From Treponema sp. (GTDB lineage: Bacteria > Spirochaetota > Spirochaetia > Treponematales > Treponemataceae), in the NCBI GenBank assembly GCA_016297405.1, contig JAEDGP010000071.1, forward strand, positions 1 through 9,675: a stretch of DNA of 9,675 bases, written 5' to 3'. Of this stretch, positions 1 through 6,580 are shown piece after piece. The first letter of the stretch is position 1, and each line of letters begins with the position of its first letter. The notes under the pieces were generated by a model, which was not told where the DNA came from, ran no database searches, and worked only from the letters and a program-made list of their open reading frames with translations. The position numbers and the translations under genes are program-made.

Positions 1-119
1 TTCCTGCGAGCAGGGATTTTCTGCTACGCACCCACGCATTCATTCGCCTTGCGCACGGCTCGCAATTTTGCGGTCGTTCACTACGTTTCAAAACCTGCAG
101 CCTTGGAAATCATTTTAAA

Positions 120-154
120 GAAAAAAAAAGGATTCAGATAAATCTGAATCCTTT
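120..154 (-). terminator. Duplicate of the tRNA-Asn terminator
   Basis: A 13-bp stem (127-139 with 142-154, two-base nominal loop) is followed on the minus strand by nine or more U residues. It is almost identical to the working tRNA-Asn terminator at 332-369. No complete gene on the minus strand ends here; only a tRNA fragment precedes it. It is therefore either a relic or a back-up terminator for read-through from the tRNA. Confidence 0.75.
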
Positions 155-156
155 AG

Positions 157-174
157 CGGCTGCTGCAGGTTTTG
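157..174 (-). pseudogene. tRNA-Asn 3'-end fragment
   Basis: On the minus strand this reads CAAAACCTGCAGCAGCCG, identical to the last 18 nt of the tRNA-Asn at 372-444 (end of the T loop, 3' T stem, acceptor strand and discriminator G). It is followed by the same CTA and the same terminator. The rest of the tRNA is missing: bases 175 onward are unrelated hairpin-rich sequence. It cannot make a tRNA and is best read as a remnant of a duplicated tRNA locus. Confidence 0.75.
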
Positions 175-185
175 GCGCTACAGTC

Positions 186-285
186 GCAGACCTCCTGTCT
201 GCTCCTTCTGCGCCGCCTTCGTTCACTAACAACGCCTTCCGTGGCGTTGTTTCCACAAAATTGCTCCGCACGGCTCGCAATTTTG
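186..285. repeat. Cluster of three small inverted repeats
   Basis: Three perfect hairpins lie side by side. GCAGAC/GTCTGC has a 5-nt loop (186-202). AACAACGCC/GGCGTTGTT has a 6-nt loop (228-251). CAAAATTGC/GCAATTTTG has a 12-nt loop (256-285). The third arm lies inside the phrase shared by both copies of the 123-bp repeat. None has an adjoining U tract, so they do not look like terminators. The density of short palindromes suggests mosaic intergenic repeat DNA rather than a gene. Confidence 0.6.
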
Positions 286-389
286 CGGTCGTTCACTACG
301 GTTCAAAACCTGCAGCTTTGGAAATCATTTTAAAATAAAAAAAGGATTCAGATAAAATCTGAATCCTTTAGCGGCTGCTGCAGGTTTTG
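267..389. repeat. 123-bp direct repeat, right copy (partner 52-174)
   Basis: This is the right-hand copy, and it runs into the 3' end of the intact tRNA-Asn gene. Within it, plus-strand 300-316 (GGTTCAAAACCTGCAGC) is an exact inverted copy of 377-393, which is the T arm and acceptor end of the tRNA. The tRNA terminator therefore sits inside a 17-bp perfect inverted repeat with a 60-nt spacer. The left copy has a shortened 13-bp version of the same arrangement (89-101 with 162-174). Confidence 0.85.
332..369 (-). terminator. Rho-independent terminator of tRNA-Asn
   Basis: A perfect 13-bp stem (341-353 with 357-369) closes a 3-nt loop and is followed on the minus strand by seven U, then A, then four U. 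It starts two bases after the tRNA discriminator base, so the primary transcript ends very close to the mature 3' end. Confidence 0.9.
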
Positions 390-444
390 AACCTGCGACA
401 CATGGATTAACAGTCCATTGCTCTACCAGCTGAGCTAAGCAACC
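372..444 (-). tRNA. tRNA-Asn (anticodon GTT)
   Basis: The minus strand folds into a canonical 73-nt cloverleaf. The acceptor GGTTGCT pairs with AGCAGCC with one G-U pair. The D arm is GCTC/GAGC around AGCTGGTA, the anticodon stem ATGGA/TCCAT encloses the loop CTGTTAA, the variable region is GTGTC, and the T arm is GCAGG/CCTGC around TTCAAAA. The anticodon at positions 34-36 is GTT and the discriminator is G, both as expected for asparagine. The 3' CCA is not encoded (the next bases are CTA), so the cell must add it with a CCA-adding enzyme. The short 5' leader contains a small hairpin with a GNRA-type loop (448-459). The gene stands alone between its own promoter and terminator. Confidence 0.97.
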
Positions 445-467
445 ATTGTTCTTACGAACGTGTTGAT

Positions 468-496
468 AATATATAACTTTAATAAAATATTGTCAA
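468..496 (-). promoter_or_regulatory. Sigma-70-type promoter of tRNA-Asn
   Basis: On the minus strand, TTGACA (491-496) and TATATT (468-473) are separated by exactly 17 bp. The predicted start is near 461, giving a leader of about 17 nt before the tRNA. The -35 is a perfect match and the -10 matches five of six positions, as expected for a highly expressed stable RNA. Confidence 0.85.
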
Positions 497-559
497 TTGA
501 TTATTTCATAAAAATATTAAATTTTATGATTTTTTTACAAAATACATCATTAAAAACAA

Positions 560-2647
560 CTACACCTTAAACTGATCCACTTGTTCGGCAATATTTCTGA
601 TTGCAGACTCCATTGCAGAAGTCAGTTCCGAAAGCGCATTACCAGTTTCATTGATTCGGGTAGCACCACTTGCCATTTCATCCATGCCGCTTTTCAGATT
701 CATCGCAGAATCCTGCAGAATCTTTACCTCTGCAAGAATAGCCTTATTTCCTTCCGACATCTCATAAGAAGATGAACGAACTTCTTGTGTGGAATCATTC
801 ATATTGTTCAACGCCTCTGAAATCTGCTTTGAACCTTCTCCCTGCTCAAGCATAGAATTCTTAATTTCCTGAACCAGATTATTTGTTCCCTTTATGCCTG
901 CAGAAACATCATCAAAAGCAGATCGTGCTTGAGCAGAAGCAGTTACTATGCTATCAATGCTATCAGTAATTCTGTTCAGCTGCTCTCCAATCGTCTTTGA
1001 CTGACTGGAAGAAGTTTCTGAAAGCTTTCGGATTTCATCAGCAACAACACTAAAGCCTTTTCCAGCTTCACCAGCATGAGCTGCTTCAATGGCCGCATTC
1101 ATTGCCAAAAGATTTGTCTGTGCAGCAATATTTGAAATGACGGCATTCGCTTCTTTCAATGACTGAGATTCAGCTTCAATCGCCTGAATTCTATTATTTA
1201 CATCTTCCTGCCTTTGAACTCCAACCGAAGCCTTCCTGTCAAGATCATTAAATTCATCCGCCATCTTCTGAATAGAAGAATTTACCGAATTAATGTTTCC
1301 AATCATTTCTTCAACGGCAGCCGAAGCCTGTGTTACAGCTGAAGACTGACCTTCAATCAGCCTGTTTAATGACTCGATGTTCGAAGCAATTTCATTTACT
1401 GCACCAGCAGTTTCTGTAACACTGTCAGATTGAGATTCAACATTCGTTTTCATACCGTCGATTGTTTTCAGAATCTGATGAATTGCAGTTGTGGTATCTT
1501 CAGAACTTGCCTTCAAAGTTTCTCCGTACTTACTTAAATCCACTTTAGAAACTTTCATTGTTGAGATTATGGACTGAAGTTTTTCGCTGAATTTGTTAAA
1601 CCCGTTGACTACCCGTCCAATTTCATCATTGGAAATAATATCAATTCGCTTTGTAAGATCGGCATTTCCGGTAGCAATTTCCAAAATGTTCTTTTCGACG
1701 ATTCCCAAAGGTCTAAGAGCCCTATAAATAAGAAGAGCAACAACGGCTACAATCACAAGAGCAATTATACATGAGAACAAAATCATGGTAGTCTTAAGCT
1801 CACCTGCAATGCCTGTTACATAATCCCCTTTCAAAACAATGGCCATTGACCAAGGCGTAAGTTCAATTGATGAAATTAAAAAAAGTTCCTCTCCAAATCC
1901 CTGCACATTACCCCAAAATGACTCAATGGAATGGTTTGTTTGTGCTTGAGCAACAGAATCTATCACCATACTATTAATTTTTTCGTCCGAAAGCCCAAGT
2001 TTTTCTACCGAACCAACAGATGCAATAAGATCGCCCTTACCAGATATCAGTGCAGCAGAACCATTGTCGCCAAGGTTTACGCCATCAAGCAACCGTACAA
2101 GATGCTCAATATTCACCACACCACAGAAAAAGCCAACTGTGTCGCCTTCTACCTTTGCGGCCTTACAGATATGCACAATAGTTTTTCCACTTGTCTTTGA
2201 TGCAACAGGATTATCAATGAAAATATCCTTACCATCGTTCATAATTCCCTGAAAATAATCCCGGTCTTTTATTGTAGTATGAGTGCCAATATCGGAATCG
2301 AAATTTCCCTGGGAATCAACCCAGGCAACATAATCGAAGTTCTCATAACGCTTCTCTTCGACAGAACGAAGCCACTCTACGATTGCTTCATTATCACCTT
2401 CACTAACCACTTCTGCATTAAGATAATAGTCAAGATGCGCTATGTATTCTTCCAAAGTTTTTCCAATTAATTCTGAATAGATAGAAGAAACGTTCTGATA
2501 GATGTCAGTATTGGAACTTTTAATCTTTTTACTGGAATCTTCTACAATGAAAAACGTTTGTAAAAAACTCAAAAAGACAACAACTGCAGCCACTACAGCT
2601 ACAACTTTTACAAACAAACGCCCTTTTACTTTAGAAAACATAAACAT
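560..2647 (-). CDS. Methyl-accepting chemotaxis protein with dCache-type sensor
   Basis: A 695-residue transmembrane receptor that signals through CheW/CheA to the flagellar motor. The start is the ATG at 2647, preceded by GGAG with a 5-nt gap; an in-frame ATG at 2686 lacks a ribosome site. A short basic N-terminus leads into TM1 (about 12-34), a large periplasmic Cache-like sensor (about 36-285, with IKDRDYF near 126-132), TM2 (about 287-308), a HAMP domain (about 309-361, with NDEIGRVVNGFN) and a long coiled-coil signalling domain. The hairpin tip is unmistakable (QTNLLAMNAAIEAAHAGE, about 510-527, followed by GKGFSVVADEIRKL). The C-terminus (DQFKV) has no CheR-tethering NWETF-type tail. 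The ligand is unknown; the sensor lacks the R-x-W-Y pattern of amino-acid-binding dCache domains as far as I can align it by eye. No chemotaxis partner genes lie nearby, and no strong terminator follows. Confidence 0.95.
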   Translation of the reverse strand: MFMFSKVKGRLFVKVVAVVAAVVVFLSFLQTFFIVEDSSKKIKSSNTDIYQNVSSIYSELIGKTLEEYIAHLDYYLNAEVVSEGDNEAIVEWLRSVEEKRYENFDYVAWVDSQGNFDSDIGTHTTIKDRDYFQGIMNDGKDIFIDNPVASKTSGKTIVHICKAAKVEGDTVGFFCGVVNIEHLVRLLDGVNLGDNGSAALISGKGDLIASVGSVEKLGLSDEKINSMVIDSVAQAQTNHSIESFWGNVQGFGEELFLISSIELTPWSMAIVLKGDYVTGIAGELKTTMILFSCIIALVIVAVVALLIYRALRPLGIVEKNILEIATGNADLTKRIDIISNDEIGRVVNGFNKFSEKLQSIISTMKVSKVDLSKYGETLKASSEDTTTAIHQILKTIDGMKTNVESQSDSVTETAGAVNEIASNIESLNRLIEGQSSAVTQASAAVEEMIGNINSVNSSIQKMADEFNDLDRKASVGVQRQEDVNNRIQAIEAESQSLKEANAVISNIAAQTNLLAMNAAIEAAHAGEAGKGFSVVADEIRKLSETSSSQSKTIGEQLNRITDSIDSIVTASAQARSAFDDVSAGIKGTNNLVQEIKNSMLEQGEGSKQISEALNNMNDSTQEVRSSSYEMSEGNKAILAEVKILQDSAMNLKSGMDEMASGATRINETGNALSELTSAMESAIRNIAEQVDQFKV

Positions 2648-2713
2648 AACATCTCCAATTTTTTTAATAATTTTAAAGTATGTCATAAGTAAGCGAAAAA
2701 AGCAAATTTTCTT

Positions 2714-2935
2714 TTACAAATCCTTGATAATTTCTTTCAAAAACCTGTTTTCAATTTTACAGTGAGCCATCATTGCCTTATAGCTTTCAAAAAGCATAAT
2801 CGAATCAAAATTATTCTCTTCCATTATTCTGATCTGACCGTTTCGTTCGCTAATAAGCCTATAGTTTTTTCCTTCAAAAGAAATATCAAAATTTCCAAAA
2901 ACTTTGATTTTTTCAAGAAACTCTTCGTTTGTCAT
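2714..2935 (-). CDS. Small protein of unknown function (73 aa)
   Basis: The ATG at 2935 is preceded by GAGG with a 4-nt gap, a good ribosome site that supports a real gene. The protein is soluble-looking, with no signal peptide or membrane segment. An acidic/aromatic N-terminal half contains FGNFDISFEGKNYRLI, which reads like two or three short beta strands. The second half (FDSIMLFESYKAMMAHCKIENRFLKEIIKDL in segments) is probably helical. I do not recognise the family. It lies 66 bp upstream of the chemotaxis receptor on the same strand with no strong terminator between them, so they may share a transcript. I see no clear promoter of its own: the space back to the rpsU terminator is filled by the hairpin repeat at 2961-3034. 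Confidence 0.7.
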   Translation of the reverse strand: MTNEEFLEKIKVFGNFDISFEGKNYRLISERNGQIRIMEENNFDSIMLFESYKAMMAHCKIENRFLKEIIKDL

Positions 2936-2960
2936 TTTTCCTCAAATGTCTGAATGTTAA

Positions 2961-3034
2961 ATACGTCGAGTCAAGGCACGCTAACGCTCAAGGCCTTGAC
3001 TTCGCCGTTTTCAGGGGTTGTATTAACCCCTGAA
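2961..3034. repeat. Dispersed double-hairpin repeat, copy A
   Basis: The first 61 bp (2961-3021) are identical to 9551-9611. The element holds two hairpins. One is CGAGTCAAGGC (2967-2977) pairing with GCCTTGACTTCG (2993-3004), 11 bp with one bulged T and a 15-nt loop. The other is a perfect 10-bp stem TTCAGGGGTT/AACCCCTGAA with a 5-nt loop (3010-3034). Neither is followed by a U tract of its own. It sits between the rpsU terminator and the ribosome site of the 73-residue gene. It contains no usable reading frame. Confidence 0.9.
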
Positions 3035-3035
3035 T

Positions 3036-3065
3036 AAAAAACGCTGCCCAACCTGGCAGCGTTTT
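3036..3065 (-). terminator. Rho-independent terminator of rpsU
   Basis: On the minus strand, AAAACGCTGCC pairs perfectly with GGCAGCGTTTT over a 6-nt loop (stem arms 3055-3065 and 3038-3048) and runs into TTTTTT then ATTC. It begins 16 bases after the rpsU stop codon. The hairpin repeat copy A abuts it directly on the downstream side. Confidence 0.92.
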
Positions 3066-3080
3066 GCGCTTGAAGAAAAA

Positions 3081-3287
3081 TTAGTAATCTTTCTTTTCAG
3101 CCTTACGTCTCTTGTTCAAAAGCTTGCGTTCAAGAGTTGTCTTCTTCTGGTGAAGTGTAGCAGAAGGCTTTACGAAATATTCGCGCTTCTTGTATTCACG
3201 AATGATACCTTCTTTTTCAACCATGCGTTTGAAACGTTTAATTGCCTTTTCAAGGTTTTCTGTTTCATCAACTACGATTGTTGCCAT
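3081..3287 (-). CDS. rpsU: 30S ribosomal protein bS21
   Basis: This 68-residue protein matches bS21 along its full length. It has an N-terminal strand (MATIVVDETENLEKAIKRF), the conserved basic helix with FKRMVEKEGIIREYKKREYF, and a Lys/Arg-rich C-terminal tail (KKTTLERKLLNKRRKAEKKDY in two parts). bS21 joins the small subunit late and sits near the 3' end of 16S rRNA, close to the anti-Shine-Dalgarno sequence, where it aids initiation. Length and tail are normal for the family. It has its own promoter (3335-3363), an unusually complete ribosome site (3296-3305) and its own terminator, so it is probably expressed as a single-gene unit. Read-through from the large Ig/OmpA gene upstream is possible because I see no strong terminator after that gene. 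Confidence 0.96.
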   Translation of the reverse strand: MATIVVDETENLEKAIKRFKRMVEKEGIIREYKKREYFVKPSATLHQKKTTLERKLLNKRRKAEKKDY

Positions 3288-3295
3288 TGTTTAAG

Positions 3296-3305
3296 TCACC
3301 TCCTT
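3296..3305 (-). promoter_or_regulatory. Extended Shine-Dalgarno of rpsU
   Basis: The minus strand reads AAGGAGGTGA, complementary over about ten bases to the usual 3' end of bacterial 16S rRNA. It is far stronger than the GGAG/GAGG sites of the other genes here. The gap from the GGAGG core to the ATG is 11 nt, slightly long. Confidence 0.85.
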
Positions 3306-3334
3306 CACCCGGGAACGTCCGAAAATGTTATTAG

Positions 3335-3363
3335 AGTCTATTGGATTTTCATAATAAATTCAA
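3335..3363 (-). promoter_or_regulatory. Probable rpsU promoter
   Basis: On the minus strand, TTGAAT (3358-3363) and TAGACT (3335-3340) are 17 bp apart, four of six matches at each box. It lies between the stop codon of the Ig/OmpA gene and the rpsU ribosome site, which fits separate transcription of rpsU. This is a pattern match only. Confidence 0.5.
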
Positions 3364-3383
3364 GTCCACAAGACTCCATTTCA

Positions 3384-6300
3384 TTATTTTTCAAGAATGA
3401 ATTCAACGCGACGGTTTTTCCAGTTGTTGTCCTTATCTTTATAATCAACAATCATTTCGGAACCACCCTTACCTTCTGTAGAAAGACGATTTGCATTTAC
3501 ACCCTTCTTCACAAGTTTAGTTTTTACGAATTCTGCGCGAACCGCACTCAAAGGCTGAAGAGCTTTACCCCAAACCTTCATATTATCCACAGTTTCTTCA
3601 TCAGCAAGATCAGTCATGCGGTTTGCATGGCCTACAATCTTTACCTTATAATCCTTAAACTTGTTCAGTATTTCTGCAATACGACTGATTACACGCTCAT
3701 TGTTTTCAGCCTGCGCTGCACTGATACCGTTTTTAGCACCTTCTTCCACCGTCTTAAAATCAGCTTCATCACTGCGGAATATAATAGAAGGAACTGCCAT
3801 CTTAAGCACACCGCCATCACGGAATACCAGAACATCAACAGAAATTATTCCGCGCACTTCTGAAGTCATACCAAGATTATCAGTAACGCGGAAAGTATAT
3901 GGATAATCAGAAGCAGACTGAACGCGCTCTGCATATCCATTTTTGTCTTTCTGCACATTGGAAAGTCCATCCCAAATGATTCTTTCTGTAATGGCAGTTG
4001 TTCCCTTTGTTGTCCAGAACGGTTTACCATTCGGCGTATCAATCTGGAATGACCAGTTCTTGATCATCGCCTTTGTTTTTCCTGAAAGCCGGATGAACAA
4101 ATCATCATCTGTACCATCATTATCCGGACTAAAGAACTCAGGCGCAGTCTTTACAGAAAGCGCAGGTGGAGTTGCAGTACAGATGAATGGAGCAGAAACT
4201 GCATTCACTTTGTTACCTTTCGAATATGCAAGTTCAAGGGTTCCAACAAATGTTCCTTCCGCAACTTTCTTATTATCGTCAATGCCATCCCAAATTATTT
4301 TGGCCGGCAAGTTTTCGCTGTCTTTATCTGACCAGGAACGAACAACAGTGCCGTTTTCACTTCTGATACTGAATTTCCATGAAGAAATGCCGTCGGCAAC
4401 AGTGGTTCTGATCGTAAATTCTTGAGTATCAAGGAAGTTATCTGCATTAGGTGAAATGCCTTCGTTTTCAGAAGTTACATAAGCTTTTGTTTCTCGACTA
4501 TCAAGCTTCAAATCCTTCACTTCGGTTGCAAAACTGTTGCCTGCCCCATCTGTGGAAGAAATCAAAAGCTTGTAAGTACCGTCAGCAGCCTTATTTCCAG
4601 ATTCATCAGAACCATCCCATGCAAAAGAATCAGATGGAATTCTTCCTTTCCATGAATAGCTTTTTACAACTTTTCCAGCAGCAGAAAGCACTTGGGCCTT
4701 CCACAATTCTTCCCTTGAACAATTTGTTACTCTTACAGGGATTGAATCCTGATTTCCATCGCCATCTGGACTGAAGCAAACCCAAGGCACCGTTGCCTGC
4801 AGTGATGGAGCAACTGTATCAAGCAGAACATTCTGAGAGTCTGCTTTTGCGGAAGAACCGTTCGTAGAAACAATTTCCAGCGTTGCTTTATATGAACCAT
4901 CACTACAAATCACTTTTGTTGCCTGATCTTTACCATCCCACACAAAACTAGATGGCAAACCAGATTTTACAGCCTGATTGCTTAAAACAACCTTTCCATT
5001 GGAATCGCAAATCTTGAAAGAATAGGAAGCAATTGCATCGGCATCTTTCACAACCGGCGTAAAAACCACAACATCCTTCACTTTGTCGCCATTTGGACTG
5101 AATGCACTTTCTGATGCAGAAAGCAAAAGCTGAGCGGCCTTTGTATCCAATTTAAATGAATCAGGACTTTCAATAACAGCGGAATTTCCTGCCAGATCCG
5201 TTGCCTTAAGGCAGAATACATAATCAGCATCAGCAGAAAGCTTTCCGTTCGAATCAAAGCCGTTCCATGAAACAGAATCTGGAAGATAGTGGCCAAAATC
5301 AAATGAGCGAACCACTTTCTTTGTTGATTTTTCGTAGATTTCGCCCTGCCATGCCGGAACATCAGCAAATTTGCCGGCGTTTTCCACAAGCATTGAAATA
5401 ACAACTTTGTCTTTTGCGCCAGCCCCGAAAACTTTTTCTGAAACACCAATCTGAGCAGATGGTTTTGTCACATCAATTACAAATTCCGGTGATTTGATTA
5501 CAGCCGGTTCATAACCATTCAGGTAGCTTGCTTTTACCACTGCACGGTATTTTCCCTGAGGAAGAACATCCTTATTTTCGTCGCGACCATCATATCCGAA
5601 TTTTACAGGAGGAATATCACCGTTTTTCTTCTGGTTTAAGGTGTAGTAAACAGTGCCGTCTGTTCCAACGATTTCCACAGACCAGGCAACAAGTTTGTTT
5701 CCACTGCTTTTTTCAGGAACAGGGATGGTAAGTTCAAAATCTGCAATCTGTTTTGGGCTGTCGGTTCCAGGTGAAATATATCTGTTTCCTGCAATATAAA
5801 CATTTGTAGCAGGTTTTTCCGCAGAATAAATGATGTTTGTAATTGACGTTGGTTCTGAAACGTTCCCTGCACGGTCAGTAGCTTTGATTTCGTATGAATA
5901 AACGCCATCTGCTACAAAATGTCCGTTATTATCAGTACCGTCCCACACAGTATCCAAAGGAGCACGGTTTTCCCATGTAAAGGTTTTTACAACATCACCT
6001 GCATTGTTCTTTACAGAACCAATCCATTTATCTTCCCTTGAACCAGACTGTTTGATTTTGAAAGTCGATTTTGCACCTTCGCCAAAAATTCTTTCTCCAG
6101 GCTGAACCACCTTGATTTCAGGAGCTTTTGTATCCACAATGACCGTTCTGGATTTTGTATTGGCAACGTTTCCGCTTTCATCAGTAGCTGAAATATACCA
6201 ATAATATGTACCGTCAGGAGCAGTTTCTCCGTTATCCATGGCACCGTTCCAGATTACTTTTTCAGGAACTTCAACACCTTTCTTTGAGGCACCAAGCTGC

Positions 6301-6566
6301 TTAATGAAAGACTTTACGTTTACCTTTGTTGGAAGGGCAACTTTATTTCCGATTGTACGCATAACGTTGCCGTTCGCATCTTTGATTACCAGCTGCCAGG
6401 AAACGATAATCTGCTTATCGGAAATTCGCATAGGGATTTCCAAAGCATCCTGCACACCATCGTTATTTGGAGAAATGTATATCGTGTTCTTATCGTCAGC
6501 AAAACCCGCTGCACAAAAAGCTAGCAAAAATGCGCTAACTGCAGCATTTCTAACTGTTTTCTTCAT
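3384..6566 (-). CDS. Secreted Ig-repeat protein with C-terminal OmpA-like domain
   Basis: A 1060-residue exported protein. I start it at the ATG at 6566: AGGGG lies 5 nt upstream and it begins a signal peptide (MKKTVRNAAVSAFLLAFC, probable cleavage near AAGFA/DDKN; a lipobox around Cys18 is unlikely because residue -1 is Phe). An earlier ATG at 6581 overlaps the upstream stop codon. Eight FlgD-Ig-like repeats follow, each with a W(D/N)G-type turn (W106, W208, Y325, W434, W543, W650, W759, W865; spacing 102-117). Six open with an SPNxDG-like motif, probably metal-binding; two open with FGxGAK instead. Residues about 925-1060 form an OmpA-like peptidoglycan-binding domain (GHANRMTD 979-986, LSAVRAEFV around Arg1010, NRRVEF 1051-1056). 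It likely sits in the periplasm, tied to the wall and to the barrel protein encoded just upstream. Its exact role is unknown. Confidence 0.88.
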   Translation of the reverse strand: MKKTVRNAAVSAFLLAFCAAGFADDKNTIYISPNNDGVQDALEIPMRISDKQIIVSWQLVIKDANGNVMRTIGNKVALPTKVNVKSFIKQLGASKKGVEVPEKVIWNGAMDNGETAPDGTYYWYISATDESGNVANTKSRTVIVDTKAPEIKVVQPGERIFGEGAKSTFKIKQSGSREDKWIGSVKNNAGDVVKTFTWENRAPLDTVWDGTDNNGHFVADGVYSYEIKATDRAGNVSEPTSITNIIYSAEKPATNVYIAGNRYISPGTDSPKQIADFELTIPVPEKSSGNKLVAWSVEIVGTDGTVYYTLNQKKNGDIPPVKFGYDGRDENKDVLPQGKYRAVVKASYLNGYEPAVIKSPEFVIDVTKPSAQIGVSEKVFGAGAKDKVVISMLVENAGKFADVPAWQGEIYEKSTKKVVRSFDFGHYLPDSVSWNGFDSNGKLSADADYVFCLKATDLAGNSAVIESPDSFKLDTKAAQLLLSASESAFSPNGDKVKDVVVFTPVVKDADAIASYSFKICDSNGKVVLSNQAVKSGLPSSFVWDGKDQATKVICSDGSYKATLEIVSTNGSSAKADSQNVLLDTVAPSLQATVPWVCFSPDGDGNQDSIPVRVTNCSREELWKAQVLSAAGKVVKSYSWKGRIPSDSFAWDGSDESGNKAADGTYKLLISSTDGAGNSFATEVKDLKLDSRETKAYVTSENEGISPNADNFLDTQEFTIRTTVADGISSWKFSIRSENGTVVRSWSDKDSENLPAKIIWDGIDDNKKVAEGTFVGTLELAYSKGNKVNAVSAPFICTATPPALSVKTAPEFFSPDNDGTDDDLFIRLSGKTKAMIKNWSFQIDTPNGKPFWTTKGTTAITERIIWDGLSNVQKDKNGYAERVQSASDYPYTFRVTDNLGMTSEVRGIISVDVLVFRDGGVLKMAVPSIIFRSDEADFKTVEEGAKNGISAAQAENNERVISRIAEILNKFKDYKVKIVGHANRMTDLADEETVDNMKVWGKALQPLSAVRAEFVKTKLVKKGVNANRLSTEGKGGSEMIVDYKDKDNNWKNRRVEFILEK

Positions 6567-6580
6567 ATCTACCCCTATCA

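Larger units (their letters stand above)
52..174. repeat. 123-bp direct repeat, left copy (partner 267-389)
   Basis: This segment matches 267-389 at an offset of 215 bp. I count about three or four substitutions and two compensating one-base indels. In order it contains a GC-richer phrase around the palindrome CGCAATTTTGCG, a plus-strand piece CAAAACCTGCAGC, a terminator hairpin, and the last 18 nt of tRNA-Asn on the minus strand. Sequence to the left of 52 and right of 174 does not match the flanks of the other copy, so this is not a simple intact tandem duplication. Positions 1-51 show nothing I can name. Confidence 0.85.

Noticed and set aside
157..389. attL/attR of an element integrated in tRNA-Asn
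   Set aside because: The duplicated tRNA 3' ends are only about 200 bp apart with no integrase or cargo, and the duplication includes the terminator and extends well beyond a typical crossover core. An element lying left of position 1 cannot be excluded but is not supported.
506..529. Terminator for the chemotaxis receptor gene
   Set aside because: The 8-bp stem TCATAAAA/TTTTATGA is purely A+T apart from one G-C pair, and on the minus strand it is not followed by a U tract. The T run lies on the wrong side for the receptor transcript.
3366..3379. Terminator after the Ig/OmpA gene
   Set aside because: Only a 4-bp AGTC/GACT stem with no U tract is present, too weak to call.
3150..3863. A 237-codon open frame on the plus strand
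   Set aside because: It runs antisense across rpsU and the OmpA-domain coding region, both of which are clear genes. It has no plausible ribosome site or recognisable domain.
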